NCBI RefSeq assembly: GCF_036373705.1
Contig: NW_027102664.1
Location: forward strand, 186,001 to 250,000
Length of the DNA stretch: 64,000 nt
From: Amia ocellicauda
Taxonomy: Eukaryota > Chordata > Actinopteri > Amiiformes > Amiidae
Direction of reading: 5' to 3'
Program-made: the position numbers and the translations under genes
In this document: positions 54,775 through 64,000 of the stretch, in pieces
How positions within the stretch are numbered: position 1 is the first letter of the stretch
Layout: each line of letters starts with the position of its first letter
Notes under the pieces: model-generated
Told to the model about the DNA's origin: nothing
What the model saw: the letters and a program-made list of their open reading frames with translations, nothing else
The model's database searches: none

Positions 54775-57700
54775 ATGAACCTGGAACTATTACAAATGAT
54801 AAATGATTTAAATAACCCCCAATTACCACCGATAGAATGTGAATTAACAGACTTACCGGTGAACCCCGACCTGTTACAGATGGTCAATGATCTAAATAAC
54901 CACCTCCCACCGGTAGCGCTTATAGAGGTTCACCCCCTAGTTCACCCCGATTTGTTTGAAATGGTGGAGGCTTTGGAGGAGCTACCCCGACCAAATTCTG
55001 CCCCTATTATAAATGATTTGAGACAATTAGAACACAGGATGGCGGCAGAAGCAGCCATCACTATAGAGGAGGGTCTTGACATTAACCGGTTGGATATCTT
55101 TGAAGGACTTTTACAGGCTTTAAATGAGCCTCCTCAAAAAGGGGGTTTTGTAGATGTCAGCAGTGGGGGTGTTCGGAATGTGGAGGGTTCTGAGACTGAT
55201 AAGGCTGTGGAGGTCATGCTCTGTGAGAATGTAGGGGGTGAAGGCTTTGTTCAAAATGATGATGTGTCCAAGAGTACCAGTGATCCCGTGATTATAGATA
55301 GACCGGCCTATAACAATTTTGAAATGATTCAACGTTTTAATTTTGCAGAACTTTTAAATTGTGACAATTATGCAGAAATATTTGTCAACATACACGAGGC
55401 CTTGCAGAAAATGCTTGAACAGGTTGCTGAAAGGGTCAGACCTCGAGATGTTGTACAGTTAGAACTCAGAGGGGATGATTTGTTTAGCAACCTATCTGTA
55501 ATGCTGAGTGGAGATAATTTAGACGTCTGGCTAAAATCGAAGCGTTATTGCAAAGTAACGCAGCCATCATAGCTGATGAAAGTCTGTCTCTGGTAATGAA
55601 TGTGGTTCGTAACCCTGAGGGTGGGGCGCTTAGAAGACTGTCGAAATGCTTGAAGAACGACATAATTAGGACCAAGCTCAGGCAATTAGTGGTGAGTTCC
55701 AGTGGGGACAATAAGCTCTGTTTTGCTTACAGTTTAATAAAACTACTCACCCCCGACATGCCTGAACCCCAAGCTCTGCAAGAAGCTTTAATGCTTCATC
55801 AGAGGGCCGGCTTAAACTCTCAACAGATGGTTGCCTTTTCAGACATCACCAAGTTTGAGGAGTTGTTGTCTTTAAAAATTGTTGTGTGGTACCGTTGTGA
55901 GGTAAAGGAAGTATTTGTGAAATTTCAGACACATCCTGAAACCCATACACAGACACTGTTTCTCTTCCTAAGTGATAGTCATTACTTTGGAATAAAGAGT
56001 TTGACGGCTTTTTTGGGTTGTTCGTATGTTTGTCATTGGTGTTATAAGGCCTTCAATGATAAGCTTAAGCACCGATGTGACGGTTACTGTAACGTCTGTT
56101 TCAATCCGCAATGTCGTAAGGGTTTGGCCCCTACCATCCGATGTAAAGATTGCTTAAGGATTTGTCTCTCAGCGTTCTGTTTTTCCGAGCATAAGGTACA
56201 GAGGGCCGCTACTGAGGGGGTTAAAAAACTGAGTTATTGTGATCAAACTAAATATTGCCCGCAGTGTTGCCTCCAGTACCGTTTTCATGAGGTTAAACCA
56301 CACAAATGTCTGGAGCCGAGATGCAGGATCTGTAATGCTGATTTAACCCCGGGGTCCGAACACCAGTGCTTTATTCAGCCGGTTAAAAAGGAGCCGCCGC
56401 ACAACCGTTATGTCTTTTTTGCTTTTGAATGCAGGCAAGAAAACGGGGTCCACGTTGCTAATTATATACTCTGTATTGACATGTTGGATCGTGAGTGGTC
56501 AGCTAGCGGTGAGAGTTGTGTCAGGGATTTCTTTACGCGGTATCGCGGTCCAAAATACCTCAATTACACATTTATTGCCCACAATGCTAAGGGTTATGAT
56601 TCTTACATTTTGATGAAGTATCTGGTGGAAAATGGGGTGACCCCAAAAATAATAGCTCAGGGTAGCAAGATCATGTGTTTCACCGACGAAGCTTTCAACT
56701 AACGTTACATAGACTTGTTAAATTTCATCCCCATGAAATTGAGCGCTTTGCCTAAGGCTCTGGGTTTTGAGGCTCAGAAGAAAGGTTGGTTCTGCCATTT
56801 TTTTAATACTATGGACACTCAAAATTATCGAGGGTCCTACCTGCCCGCCACTTATTATGGGGTTGATACTATGATGTCTCATGAGAGGGAGGAATTCTTT
56901 AAATGGTACAATACGGTTAAGGGAGGTGTTTTTGATGACCGAGAAGAGATGGCTGCTTATTGTAAAAATGATGTGGTGATCCTTAAAGAAGCCTGTGTGC
57001 GTTTCCGCGCCGAGGTTATCAACACATCGGGTCTCGACCCTTTGCAAAGTGTGACCATAGCGTCTCTCTGCATGAAAATGTATCGGTCCAATTTCTTGCA
57101 GAAAAACACTATAGCGGTCACCACTTCTGACAACTATCGTGCTAGACAAAAGAACTTTTCGACTGTCTCCATACAGTGGCTGGAATACCTGAGTGCCCGG
57201 GATAACATCTTCATCAGACATGCTTTAAATCAAGGGGAAGTCAAAATGGGGCCTTACTACTTAGACGGTTTTAGCGACGTGTCCGGGCGGCGTACCGCTT
57301 ATGAGTTTGCAGGTTGTATTTAGCATGGCTGTCCTCAGTGCTTCGACCCAAACACCTTTAACCCCGTAACACAAAAACTCTGCAGTGATATGTACTATGA
57401 TTTCCAGGAACGAATTGAAACTTTAAAAAACACCTATGGTTTGAACGTGCTGGTGATTTGGGAACACGAGTGGACGACCCTGAAGCAACAGGATGCGGGG
57501 GTACAACGGTTTATGGAAACCTTGGACTTTCCTGAACGTCTTGAGCCCCGGGATGCGTTATTTGGGGGTCGTACCAACGCCCTCTGTTTACATTATGAGG
57601 TAAAGGAGGGTGAGAGAGTAGATTACTATGATTTCACCAGTCTGTACCCTTATGTCAACAAGACCAAAATGTACCCGGTGGGGCGTCCAACCATTGTTTA

Positions 57701-58886
57701 TCGTGACTTTCTCGAAATCGGACATTACTTTGGTTTGATCAAAGTCACCATGTACCCTCCTCGCGAGCTGTTCTTACCCGTGTTGCCTTACAGGTGTTCG
57801 GGAAAATTGATGTTCCCTCTGTGTAGAACGTGTGTGGAAACTGAAAATAAAACTACCTCTTGTCTGCACAGTGATGAAGAGAGAGCGCTGACGGGTGTCT
57901 GGTGTAGCATTGAGCTTGACAAGGCGGTGGAGAAAGGTTACAGAGTCGGTAAGGTGTATGAGGTTTGGCATTTTTCTGAAAAATCTGATACTCTTTTTGC
58001 TGATTACATTATGACCCATCTGAAAGGGAAACAGGAGGCATCGGGCTATCCCTCATGGTGTGTTGTCTCCGCGGCCAAAGAGCGATACGTTTAGCAATAT
58101 TTTGAAAAGGAAGGGATCCGTCTAGAGCTGGGGAACATAACTGTAAACCCCGCCAAGAGACAAATGTCCAAACTGATTTTAAACAGTCTGTGGGGTAAGT
58201 TTGGGGAAAGAAATTACCGTCTAAACACAACCTTGATTAAAACCCCTGAACAGTTTATAGAATTTATGTTTTCCAAACAACATGCAGTATCACACTTTCA
58301 ATTCTTAAATGACCATGTGGCACAGGTCCAGTGGAGGGCCCCTAAAGATTTCCCCACCAAACAGGGGAACGTTAATGTTTTCATAGCGGTTTTTACCACG
58401 GCTTACGCCCGGCTTGAACTGTACAACTTAATGGATCAGTTGCAGGAACGCACGCTCTATCATGATACTGACTCTGTAATCTTTGTCACCAGGCCAGGGG
58501 ATTGGGTCCCTCCCCTCGGGGACTACCTTGGGGAGTTAACGAGCGAACTAGATCCTCAGGACCACATAGTGGAGTTTGTTTCAGGGGGTCCTAAGACTTA
58601 CGCATACAGAACGGCTGCGGGTAAGACCTGTATGAAAGTTAAGGGTTTCACTCTGAACCATTGTAACAACAAGCTCATTAACATCAAGTCTCTGACGACC
58701 CTGGTAGAAAGTTTTGTAACCGAGAAAGACGCGCCTCCTCGTGAGATTATTACAGCCGGAAATCAGATCTATCGCAATAAAAAGGGGTACACGTTGGAAA
58801 ATAGATCACTAAACAAACGGTTCAGGGTGGTGTACAATAAAAGAGTGTTGAAGACTGATTATACCACTCTGCCTTATGGATATTAG
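54775..58886 (+). pseudogene. DNA polymerase B, multiply broken (copy E)
   Basis: Shared frameshift near 55522 and shared TAA 56700-56702, plus TAG 57321-57323 (private) and TAG 58092-58094 (shared with copy B). Motifs A, B and C are preserved. Variants MDTQN and FDDREE group it with copy B. Confidence 0.95.
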
Positions 58887-59547
58887 CGGTGGTTTTGAAA
58901 ACAAACTTCAACACCCTTTCTCCTGTATTATAGCCGGTCCCTCCAATTCGGGGAAGAGCTATCTTATAAAGAACATCATAGAAGATGTGGACGCAACCGT
59001 GTCCCAAGCTCTTGACAACATAGTGTGGTGTTTCACTTGCTGGCAACCTCTCTACGATGATTTGGCTTCGAAAAAAAATAATCTGAAATTTGTGCAAGGT
59101 CTCCCCGCCTCGTTGTGTGACGATGACTTGTTCCCGCCCGGTCAAACTAATCTAGTGATCCTTGATGACCTGATGGAGCAGGCCGGTGACAACAGTGAAG
59201 TGGAAAAAGCTTTCACAAAGTACACTCATCATAGGAATTTAAGTATTATTTATTTAGTTCAAAATCTATTTTTTCAAGGTAAAAAAAGCCGCACTATTAA
59301 TTTAAATGCCAATTATATAATTCTTTTTAAAAACCCCAGAGATAAACTACAGGTCACCGTCTTGGCTCGTCAAATGTACCCTAACCAGACCAAGTTCTTT
59401 TTGGAGGCATTTGAGGATGCCACCAAAAAACCCTACGGGTACTTGATTGCGGACTTAAAAGCACAAACCCCAGAAGACTTTCGCCTCAGAACAGGTTTGT
59501 GCCCGCCCGATTCGCCGGCAGTGTATGTGCTAAAGAAAAGGAAATAA
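58876..59547 (+). CDS. FtsK/HerA-type packaging ATPase (copy E)
   Basis: Intact 223 aa, Walker motifs unchanged. It groups with copy C (ENKLQ, LNANYI). Confidence 0.95.
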   Translation: MDISGGFENKLQHPFSCIIAGPSNSGKSYLIKNIIEDVDATVSQALDNIVWCFTCWQPLYDDLASKKNNLKFVQGLPASLCDDDLFPPGQTNLVILDDLMEQAGDNSEVEKAFTKYTHHRNLSIIYLVQNLFFQGKKSRTINLNANYIILFKNPRDKLQVTVLARQMYPNQTKFFLEAFEDATKKPYGYLIADLKAQTPEDFRLRTGLCPPDSPAVYVLKKRK

Positions 59548-59553
59548 ATAAGA

Positions 59554-59889
59554 ATGTCTGTTCGGATTAAAAGAAATCTGCCGCTTTTGCAAATGTTATT
59601 TGAGGGGAGCCCGCGCCATAGGAAAGCTGTGCTGGCAGGGGCCCCCTCGGATTTGATCGAGACCCTGTGTGAAATAGCTTTTAACATCTTACGCGGTTAT
59701 ATACCCCTAACCCCTTCTCAACATTCTAAACTCAAAAAACAAAAAGTGGTTATCAAGATCATCGCTAATAAGAAGTATTCTATTAAAAGAAAAAGAAAGA
59801 AGATTAATCAAACCGGGGGTTTTATAGGACCGCTGTTGAGCCAATCCGTGCCTTTCCTAACCAGTCTTCTAGCTTCCAGAGTGGGTTAA
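59554..59889 (+). CDS. pX-like small basic protein (copy E)
   Basis: Intact 111 aa. The hydrophobic segment reads GPLLSQSVPFL, replacing Ile-Ala with Gln-Ser. Confidence 0.55.
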   Translation: MSVRIKRNLPLLQMLFEGSPRHRKAVLAGAPSDLIETLCEIAFNILRGYIPLTPSQHSKLKKQKVVIKIIANKKYSIKRKRKKINQTGGFIGPLLSQSVPFLTSLLASRVG

Positions 59890-59891
59890 TA

Positions 59892-60635
59892 ATGGAATAT
59901 GCTCAGAAAATGTTCTTGATCCCTCAGGAGCAGCTTGAGAAACTGAGAAAAAATGTTGTCGGGCCAGAGCCCATTAGACAAACGGCCGAAAACAACCTGG
60001 ACTCTGAAATGAAAGCTATACAGGCCAGGGCCGATTTAAATCAGTATTCCAAAGCCCAGTTGTATACCAACACGTTACAGCGCTACCTCCGTCTGGTTAG
60101 ACAGGGTGAAAAAGATCAAAACATTTTAACTTTAACCATGGCCTCTCAAGAAAATGGTTCTGGGGCTGATGCGGGGGGTACGGTTGATAAAGATGTTGCG
60201 GTGACCGAACCTGTTGAGAGTTCAGAGGGAGATGTTGTAACGGATGTTTTGAGAAACATGCCGGCCAGAAGCAAAAGACATGCACAATATATCCTGCACA
60301 AAATGGTTCAGAAACCGCGGGTAACGGCTTGGAATGAACAGGGTGAATTTGTTTTTAAAGGACAACTGATCAAAGGTTCACACATGTTTGATTTGTTGAA
60401 GAGTGTCACTAGCACTAATAAGGTACCCGATAGTCGCCGACCTGTAGGCTGGAATGCTTTCCTACAGGCGATGGCCTGTCTGAACATGCCCCAATCCACA
60501 GTTCCTAACCAGGTAACGCGACAAAAAATCTGTCTGTGTAAAGAGGTGGAGCCTGATCTGACTCCGATATCTCATTACTCTGACCGTGCTGAGCGACCAT
60601 CCTCAGGATCTATCCATCGTTGGGAAGCTTATTAA
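59892..60635 (+). CDS. PY-type conserved protein (copy E)
   Basis: Intact 247 aa. Mostly like copy B (ARSKRHAQY) but with KPRV as in C and D. Confidence 0.6.
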   Translation: MEYAQKMFLIPQEQLEKLRKNVVGPEPIRQTAENNLDSEMKAIQARADLNQYSKAQLYTNTLQRYLRLVRQGEKDQNILTLTMASQENGSGADAGGTVDKDVAVTEPVESSEGDVVTDVLRNMPARSKRHAQYILHKMVQKPRVTAWNEQGEFVFKGQLIKGSHMFDLLKSVTSTNKVPDSRRPVGWNAFLQAMACLNMPQSTVPNQVTRQKICLCKEVEPDLTPISHYSDRAERPSSGSIHRWEAY

Positions 60636-60644
60636 TCTCATGTT

Positions 60645-60770
60645 TTTATTTGTCTCCCCTGTAAATAATGACCCGACAAACAATTTTATTTTTTATTTTT
60701 TTTATTTTCAAATGTTGTACATTTATTTATAACATAACCTCTGCTTTGTATAAGAATTGTGTTGAATAAA
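60645..60770. terminator. Convergent poly(A) region (copy E)
   Basis: Minus-strand AATAAA at 60645-60650 and plus-strand AATAAA at 60765-60770. Confidence 0.7.
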
Positions 60771-60814
60771 AACAAAACTAATGATTCAAAGGCTGTTTTC
60801 ATTATTTTTTCACC

Positions 60815-61387
60815 TTAACATGCATGACATCTTTTAAAATCCTCACAAGAACACCCCATCTGTATACATGGCTGGCTAGGGTTGTAAGTCATTGTGTTAT
60901 AAGGGGGGGTCCACAGTGTCCTGACAAACTCTGCCACTTTTTTATCATTTTGGCCTAAATCCTCACTGTACAAGGCCATAATATCGGGGTATGACCTTCC
61001 TTTAGATCTATGATATAAGAAAAACACACAGTGCTGACCACAAGTGAAGGTCTGAAGACTTTGTACTTGACGACCGCTGTAAATGGTTTCTTGACAGTTG
61101 TTGAGCAGAAAGTTATTGATCTTCCGAGGGAAAGGTCTGAAATCCGGGGGGTTTGCATAGGAATCAAAAAATTCACCACGGTGGTCCTCCCTTAGATAAA
61201 TAGCCAGCCAATGTTCTCCGGGCATATTTTTAGGGTGTGTGTTGATTATGTACATTGCAGGTAAATTCTTGATCTTAAATTTAGGCAGCTGATCGCAGGC
61301 GTAGACTCCTTGAAACAGTTTCCGTGAGCCGGCCAGGGCATTCATGATGTGGTTGAGCTCTCTGGTGTTCATTTTAATAATAATCAT
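60815..61387 (-). CDS. Adenain-like cysteine protease (copy E)
   Basis: Intact with all catalytic residues. Variants ALAGS and VYAC as in copy C, with the full CHAC end. Confidence 0.93.
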   Translation of the reverse strand: MIIIKMNTRELNHIMNALAGSRKLFQGVYACDQLPKFKIKNLPAMYIINTHPKNMPGEHWLAIYLREDHRGEFFDSYANPPDFRPFPRKINNFLLNNCQETIYSGRQVQSLQTFTCGQHCVFFLYHRSKGRSYPDIMALYSEDLGQNDKKVAEFVRTLWTPPYNTMTYNPSQPCIQMGCSCEDFKRCHAC

Positions 61388-62655
61388 ACGGAACGTTTCT
61401 CCTCTGATTCACCTCAATAATGTTGTCAAACACAGCATACACGACCATATTTACAGTGTGTGGTAGAGGCTGCTTGAAACGCATCTCCAAACGCATATTG
61501 CCCGTCATCATCAGTGAAATATGTTGTCCACACTCTTCGTCAGGGGTCAGGTTGAAACCGTACAGGGTGTAACCGCTGCAGTATTCCCGGCGATCGATCA
61601 GCAGAGTTTGATCCTTGAGATGGCGACCCGTAGCCAGTACTAGACTGTAATATTCACGAACCGCATTGCCGTTTTCAAAGTCAGGTTGAAAAGGTCTGGA
61701 TGGAACCTGCACACCATCGACGTACAACGCTATAAATTCCGCGTTATAATGTTTAAAGTTAAAGGGGTTCTTGTTGTAAACCCCGGTAAATGCATCATTA
61801 TCCACGAGACCTATAATAACCTGTTTTGGGAGCTGTCCTAGAAACAGATTTTCCTGGTTCATCACCCGTGTCACTGCGGGGATACTGTGGACTTTCATAT
61901 AGACTCTTTCGATCGGGTACTTGGCGTTTGCCGTCATTAACGCCTGCGCGTATCCTAGTTTAACCGCCGGGGAGACGGACACTTTTTTCACAAACAGCGA
62001 GGCCGATAATATGGTCAGTTTATATTGTTCAGTATCAGGGGTCATCAGACAAAAAGCACTTTTACTACGGATCATTTTAATTTTAATGTCTACCCCGTTG
62101 AGCATGAGTTTTTCTTGGAAAAATATGTCTGCATGGATATGCCCCATTAGCTCAAAGGTCCTCCCTTCTGTTGAAGAGGCCGTTCTTTTTTGCAAACCCT
62201 TATTGAGTCCCTCTGGATCCTTGTCGTCCATAGCTTCCGGGATGTCTTTGACGAAAGGCTGAACTGTTTGCTTAGGGTCTCCTCATTATAATTAAGGATA
62301 CACTCCATCATGGCTCTATAGGGGTAAGTATTGCTGCTTTGACTAATGAGCCGATCTCCCAGGGTCACATCCACCTGTGAAAATTGATGACCCCAGCGTT
62401 GGCCGTCTTCTCGACTGCATCGCCATCCTAATCAGTCACTTTACAGTTCATTAAAATAAATGTGTTATTCAAATCAATATAATCCTCGCCATTGCCAGCT
62501 ATAAAAAACTCCAGAGGGGCCGTGTCTGAAATTGCAGAAAGAGGGGGAATCTCTACATATATGATCTTATCTATACTCGTTTGAGTGTATGGAACTGTAA
62601 ACAGATCCAGTTCTGATTTGACGCATTCTTCCGATAGACTGTGGACAAAAGACAT
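61374..62655 (-). pseudogene. Major capsid protein, three lesions (copy E)
   Basis: Normal start at 62655. Lesions: TAG at 62428-62430, a deletion of about 20 bp near 62384, and a 7-bp deletion near 62255. The 285-codon 3' part is open from 62231 to 61374. Confidence 0.9.
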
Positions 62656-62657
62656 GT

Positions 62658-63146
62658 TTAAAAGATGTATCCTGAGGCTCTATTTTTCTTTCTTTGAGAC
62701 TTTCTTTTTGCAGGTTTTTTCTTGTGCTGCTTCCTTCTCCGAGTGTTTCCACGATATGTTGGAGAATGAGAGATTCTTCGTTTTTTGTTAGCCACGGATC
62801 TTCGTCGCCCTGGTGGACACATGCTGTTTCTTCTTTTACCCCCCCTCCTCGCCATTACCATGAGACCCGAACCCTCCTGATGCTCATGGCTAGCTGCCCG
62901 GTTCATAACATTGGTGAACACGTCACTAACAATATTTTTAGCCGCTGATTTCAAGTGGGGTCTGGCTATAGCAAAGCCTCTCTTAAGCAGGGGTACGGCC
63001 ATTCTAAAGAGACCATGAAAGAGTCCTCCTAGACCGGCGCCATACATTGTGGGGGCTCCTACAAAACCGGGCAAGCCGTTCCCGGCTTGCATCTTGTAAT
63101 AATCCACATAGGCGCTAGGATCTACATAACCCCTCGAGGTAGCCAT
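62658..63146 (-). CDS. pVI-like minor virion protein, intact (copy E)
   Basis: 162 aa from ATG 63146 (MATSRGYVDPSAYV), the only complete copy. Order: N-terminal Tyr-rich segment, Gly-rich linker, amphipathic GLFHGLFRMAVPLLKRG segment (about residues 40-56), and a tail with dense Arg/Lys clusters (about 110-155). It starts one base after the penton gene and ends just before the capsid gene. An earlier in-frame ATG (63161) lies inside the penton 3' end and is less likely. Confidence 0.65.
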   Translation of the reverse strand: MATSRGYVDPSAYVDYYKMQAGNGLPGFVGAPTMYGAGLGGLFHGLFRMAVPLLKRGFAIARPHLKSAAKNIVSDVFTNVMNRAASHEHQEGSGLMVMARRGGKRRNSMCPPGRRRSVANKKRRISHSPTYRGNTRRRKQHKKKPAKRKSQRKKNRASGYIF

Positions 63147-63147
63147 T

Positions 63148-63994
63148 TTAATAATGTACAAACTGTTTCAGGGGTCGAAAATGTAGTTTGACAATAACTT
63201 TACTGAAGCGGAAGGGTACGTTGATATTCTGATCCGATTTTACTTCGATCGTGATGTTGTCAAATTGGGTCTTTGAGACTGGTACGTAGTGTGGCTTGTC
63301 ATAAGTAATTGTGACCATGTCATTGCTTTTACCTTTAATAAGTACATTTCTCAAAAGGGGGACATAACTATCCCCGACCCTCTGGTGGGTTATGATATCC
63401 GTATACACATAAAGAGTGTAAAAGCCGCCCCACCACTTCTGAGAACCTGCTCTCTGTGTCAGAATAGATCCCAAATATACGCCCCAGTTGGCCGCTGGTT
63501 TGAATGCTAATACCTGGTTTTGACACCTTGTACACTCTGTTTTTAATAGGGTTGTAATATAGCTTGATGTTGGGGGTGCCTTCTGAGAACTGTTTATGCA
63601 TCTCATCTAATATTTTATCCACATTGTCATAATAACCTCCTTGTATCGTGAATGTCCATTGACTCTTTTTAACATCATCAAAAATGGCGAAGGTGGCATC
63701 CTTATCTTGTAATACAGCCCAAGTGTAAGGATACTGTATTTCCGCCAACCCCACTTCCCACGACCCCCTTAGATCTATAGATTTTCCAAATTGTACCGTG
63801 TAACTGGATATTTCATTTTTAGGGTATATATCGAGAGAGGCGTTACTGGGTAGAGTCACGTAGAAGCCTCCTGATTCCATCTTGAGTATCGAAAGTAATG
63901 CCCACAACACACCCGCGGGCAAGTTGTTATAAGGATTGAATATCGCAAACCTGTTGTTCCGGGACCCAACTATTGAACTTTTCAGGCCATCCAA
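63148..63994 (-). pseudogene. Penton-like minor capsid protein, frameshifted (copy E)
   Basis: Shared frameshift only. Point variants are NNLPAGVLW near the start and FGIYSD near the break. Confidence 0.85.
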
Positions 63995-64000
63995 GCCATT
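63927..64000 (-). pseudogene. Integrase 3' end, cut by the window (copy E)
   Basis: The last codons of the chromodomain (NSWVPEQQV) and the stop are present. The rest lies beyond the window edge, so its integrity cannot be judged. Confidence 0.8.

Larger units (their letters stand above)
51981..64000. mobile_element. Polinton copy E, cut by the window end
   Basis: Runs from AGTAGGTA (51981) to the window edge within the integrase 3' end. Intact: ATPase, pX-like, PY-type, protease and pVI-like. Broken: seven-exon gene, PolB, major capsid and penton. Confidence 0.9.

Noticed and set aside
1-64000. LTR retrotransposon suggested by the integrase
   Set aside because: No reverse transcriptase, gag or LTRs. 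The integrase sits with PolB, packaging ATPase and capsid genes as in Polintons.

Overview
ORGANISM. This is eukaryotic, vertebrate-type DNA, probably from a teleost fish (inference). It is filled by a head-to-tail tandem array of a Polinton/Maverick element, the adintovirus-like class of integrating linear dsDNA viruses. Evidence: protein-primed family B DNA polymerase, retrovirus-type DDE integrase with a chromodomain, FtsK/HerA-type packaging ATPase, adenain-like cysteine protease, double-jelly-roll major capsid protein and penton-like minor capsid protein. The genes carry spliceosomal introns and AATAAA signals, and a vertebrate-type tRNA-Val(AAC) lies between copies. No unrelated host gene is visible. 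LAYOUT. The sequence repeats with periods of 16,383, 15,309, 16,082 and 15,933 bp (base 1 matches bases 16384, 31693, 47775 and 63708). I name the copies A (1-3404, integrase-side end only), B (4629-about 19790), C (21012-35343), D (36019-51303) and E (51981-64000, cut by the window). Between copies lies a module with one (C/D, D/E) or two (A/B, B/C) tRNA-Val genes and a GAT/GTT microsatellite. Within a copy, left to right: a regulatory region; a seven-exon gene (+); PolB (+); packaging ATPase (+); a small basic protein (+); a coiled-coil-type protein (+); convergent poly(A) signals; then on the minus strand protease, major capsid, pVI-like protein, penton-like protein, integrase, a short gene with a Bcl-2-like stretch, a 282-aa gene with a CxxC/HxC motif, and a gene of unknown function whose promoter lies at the Int-side end. 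Genes read inward from both ends, as expected of a linear viral genome. STATE. Every copy is damaged. All PolB genes share one frameshift and one TAA, all penton genes share one frameshift and all Bcl-2-like genes share one TGA and one frameshift, so the array was amplified from an already damaged founder. Later lesions differ and are shared in conflicting patterns, which indicates unequal crossover or gene conversion. Intact genes survive mainly in the packaging and capsid set (ATPase x4, protease x4 with one short, major capsid in D, pVI-like in E), plus the seven-exon gene in D. No intact polymerase, integrase or penton gene remains. Most notable are the repeated association of tRNA-Val genes with the copies, the seven-exon gene with six phase-1 introns including a GC-AG intron, and the possible Bcl-2 homologue.
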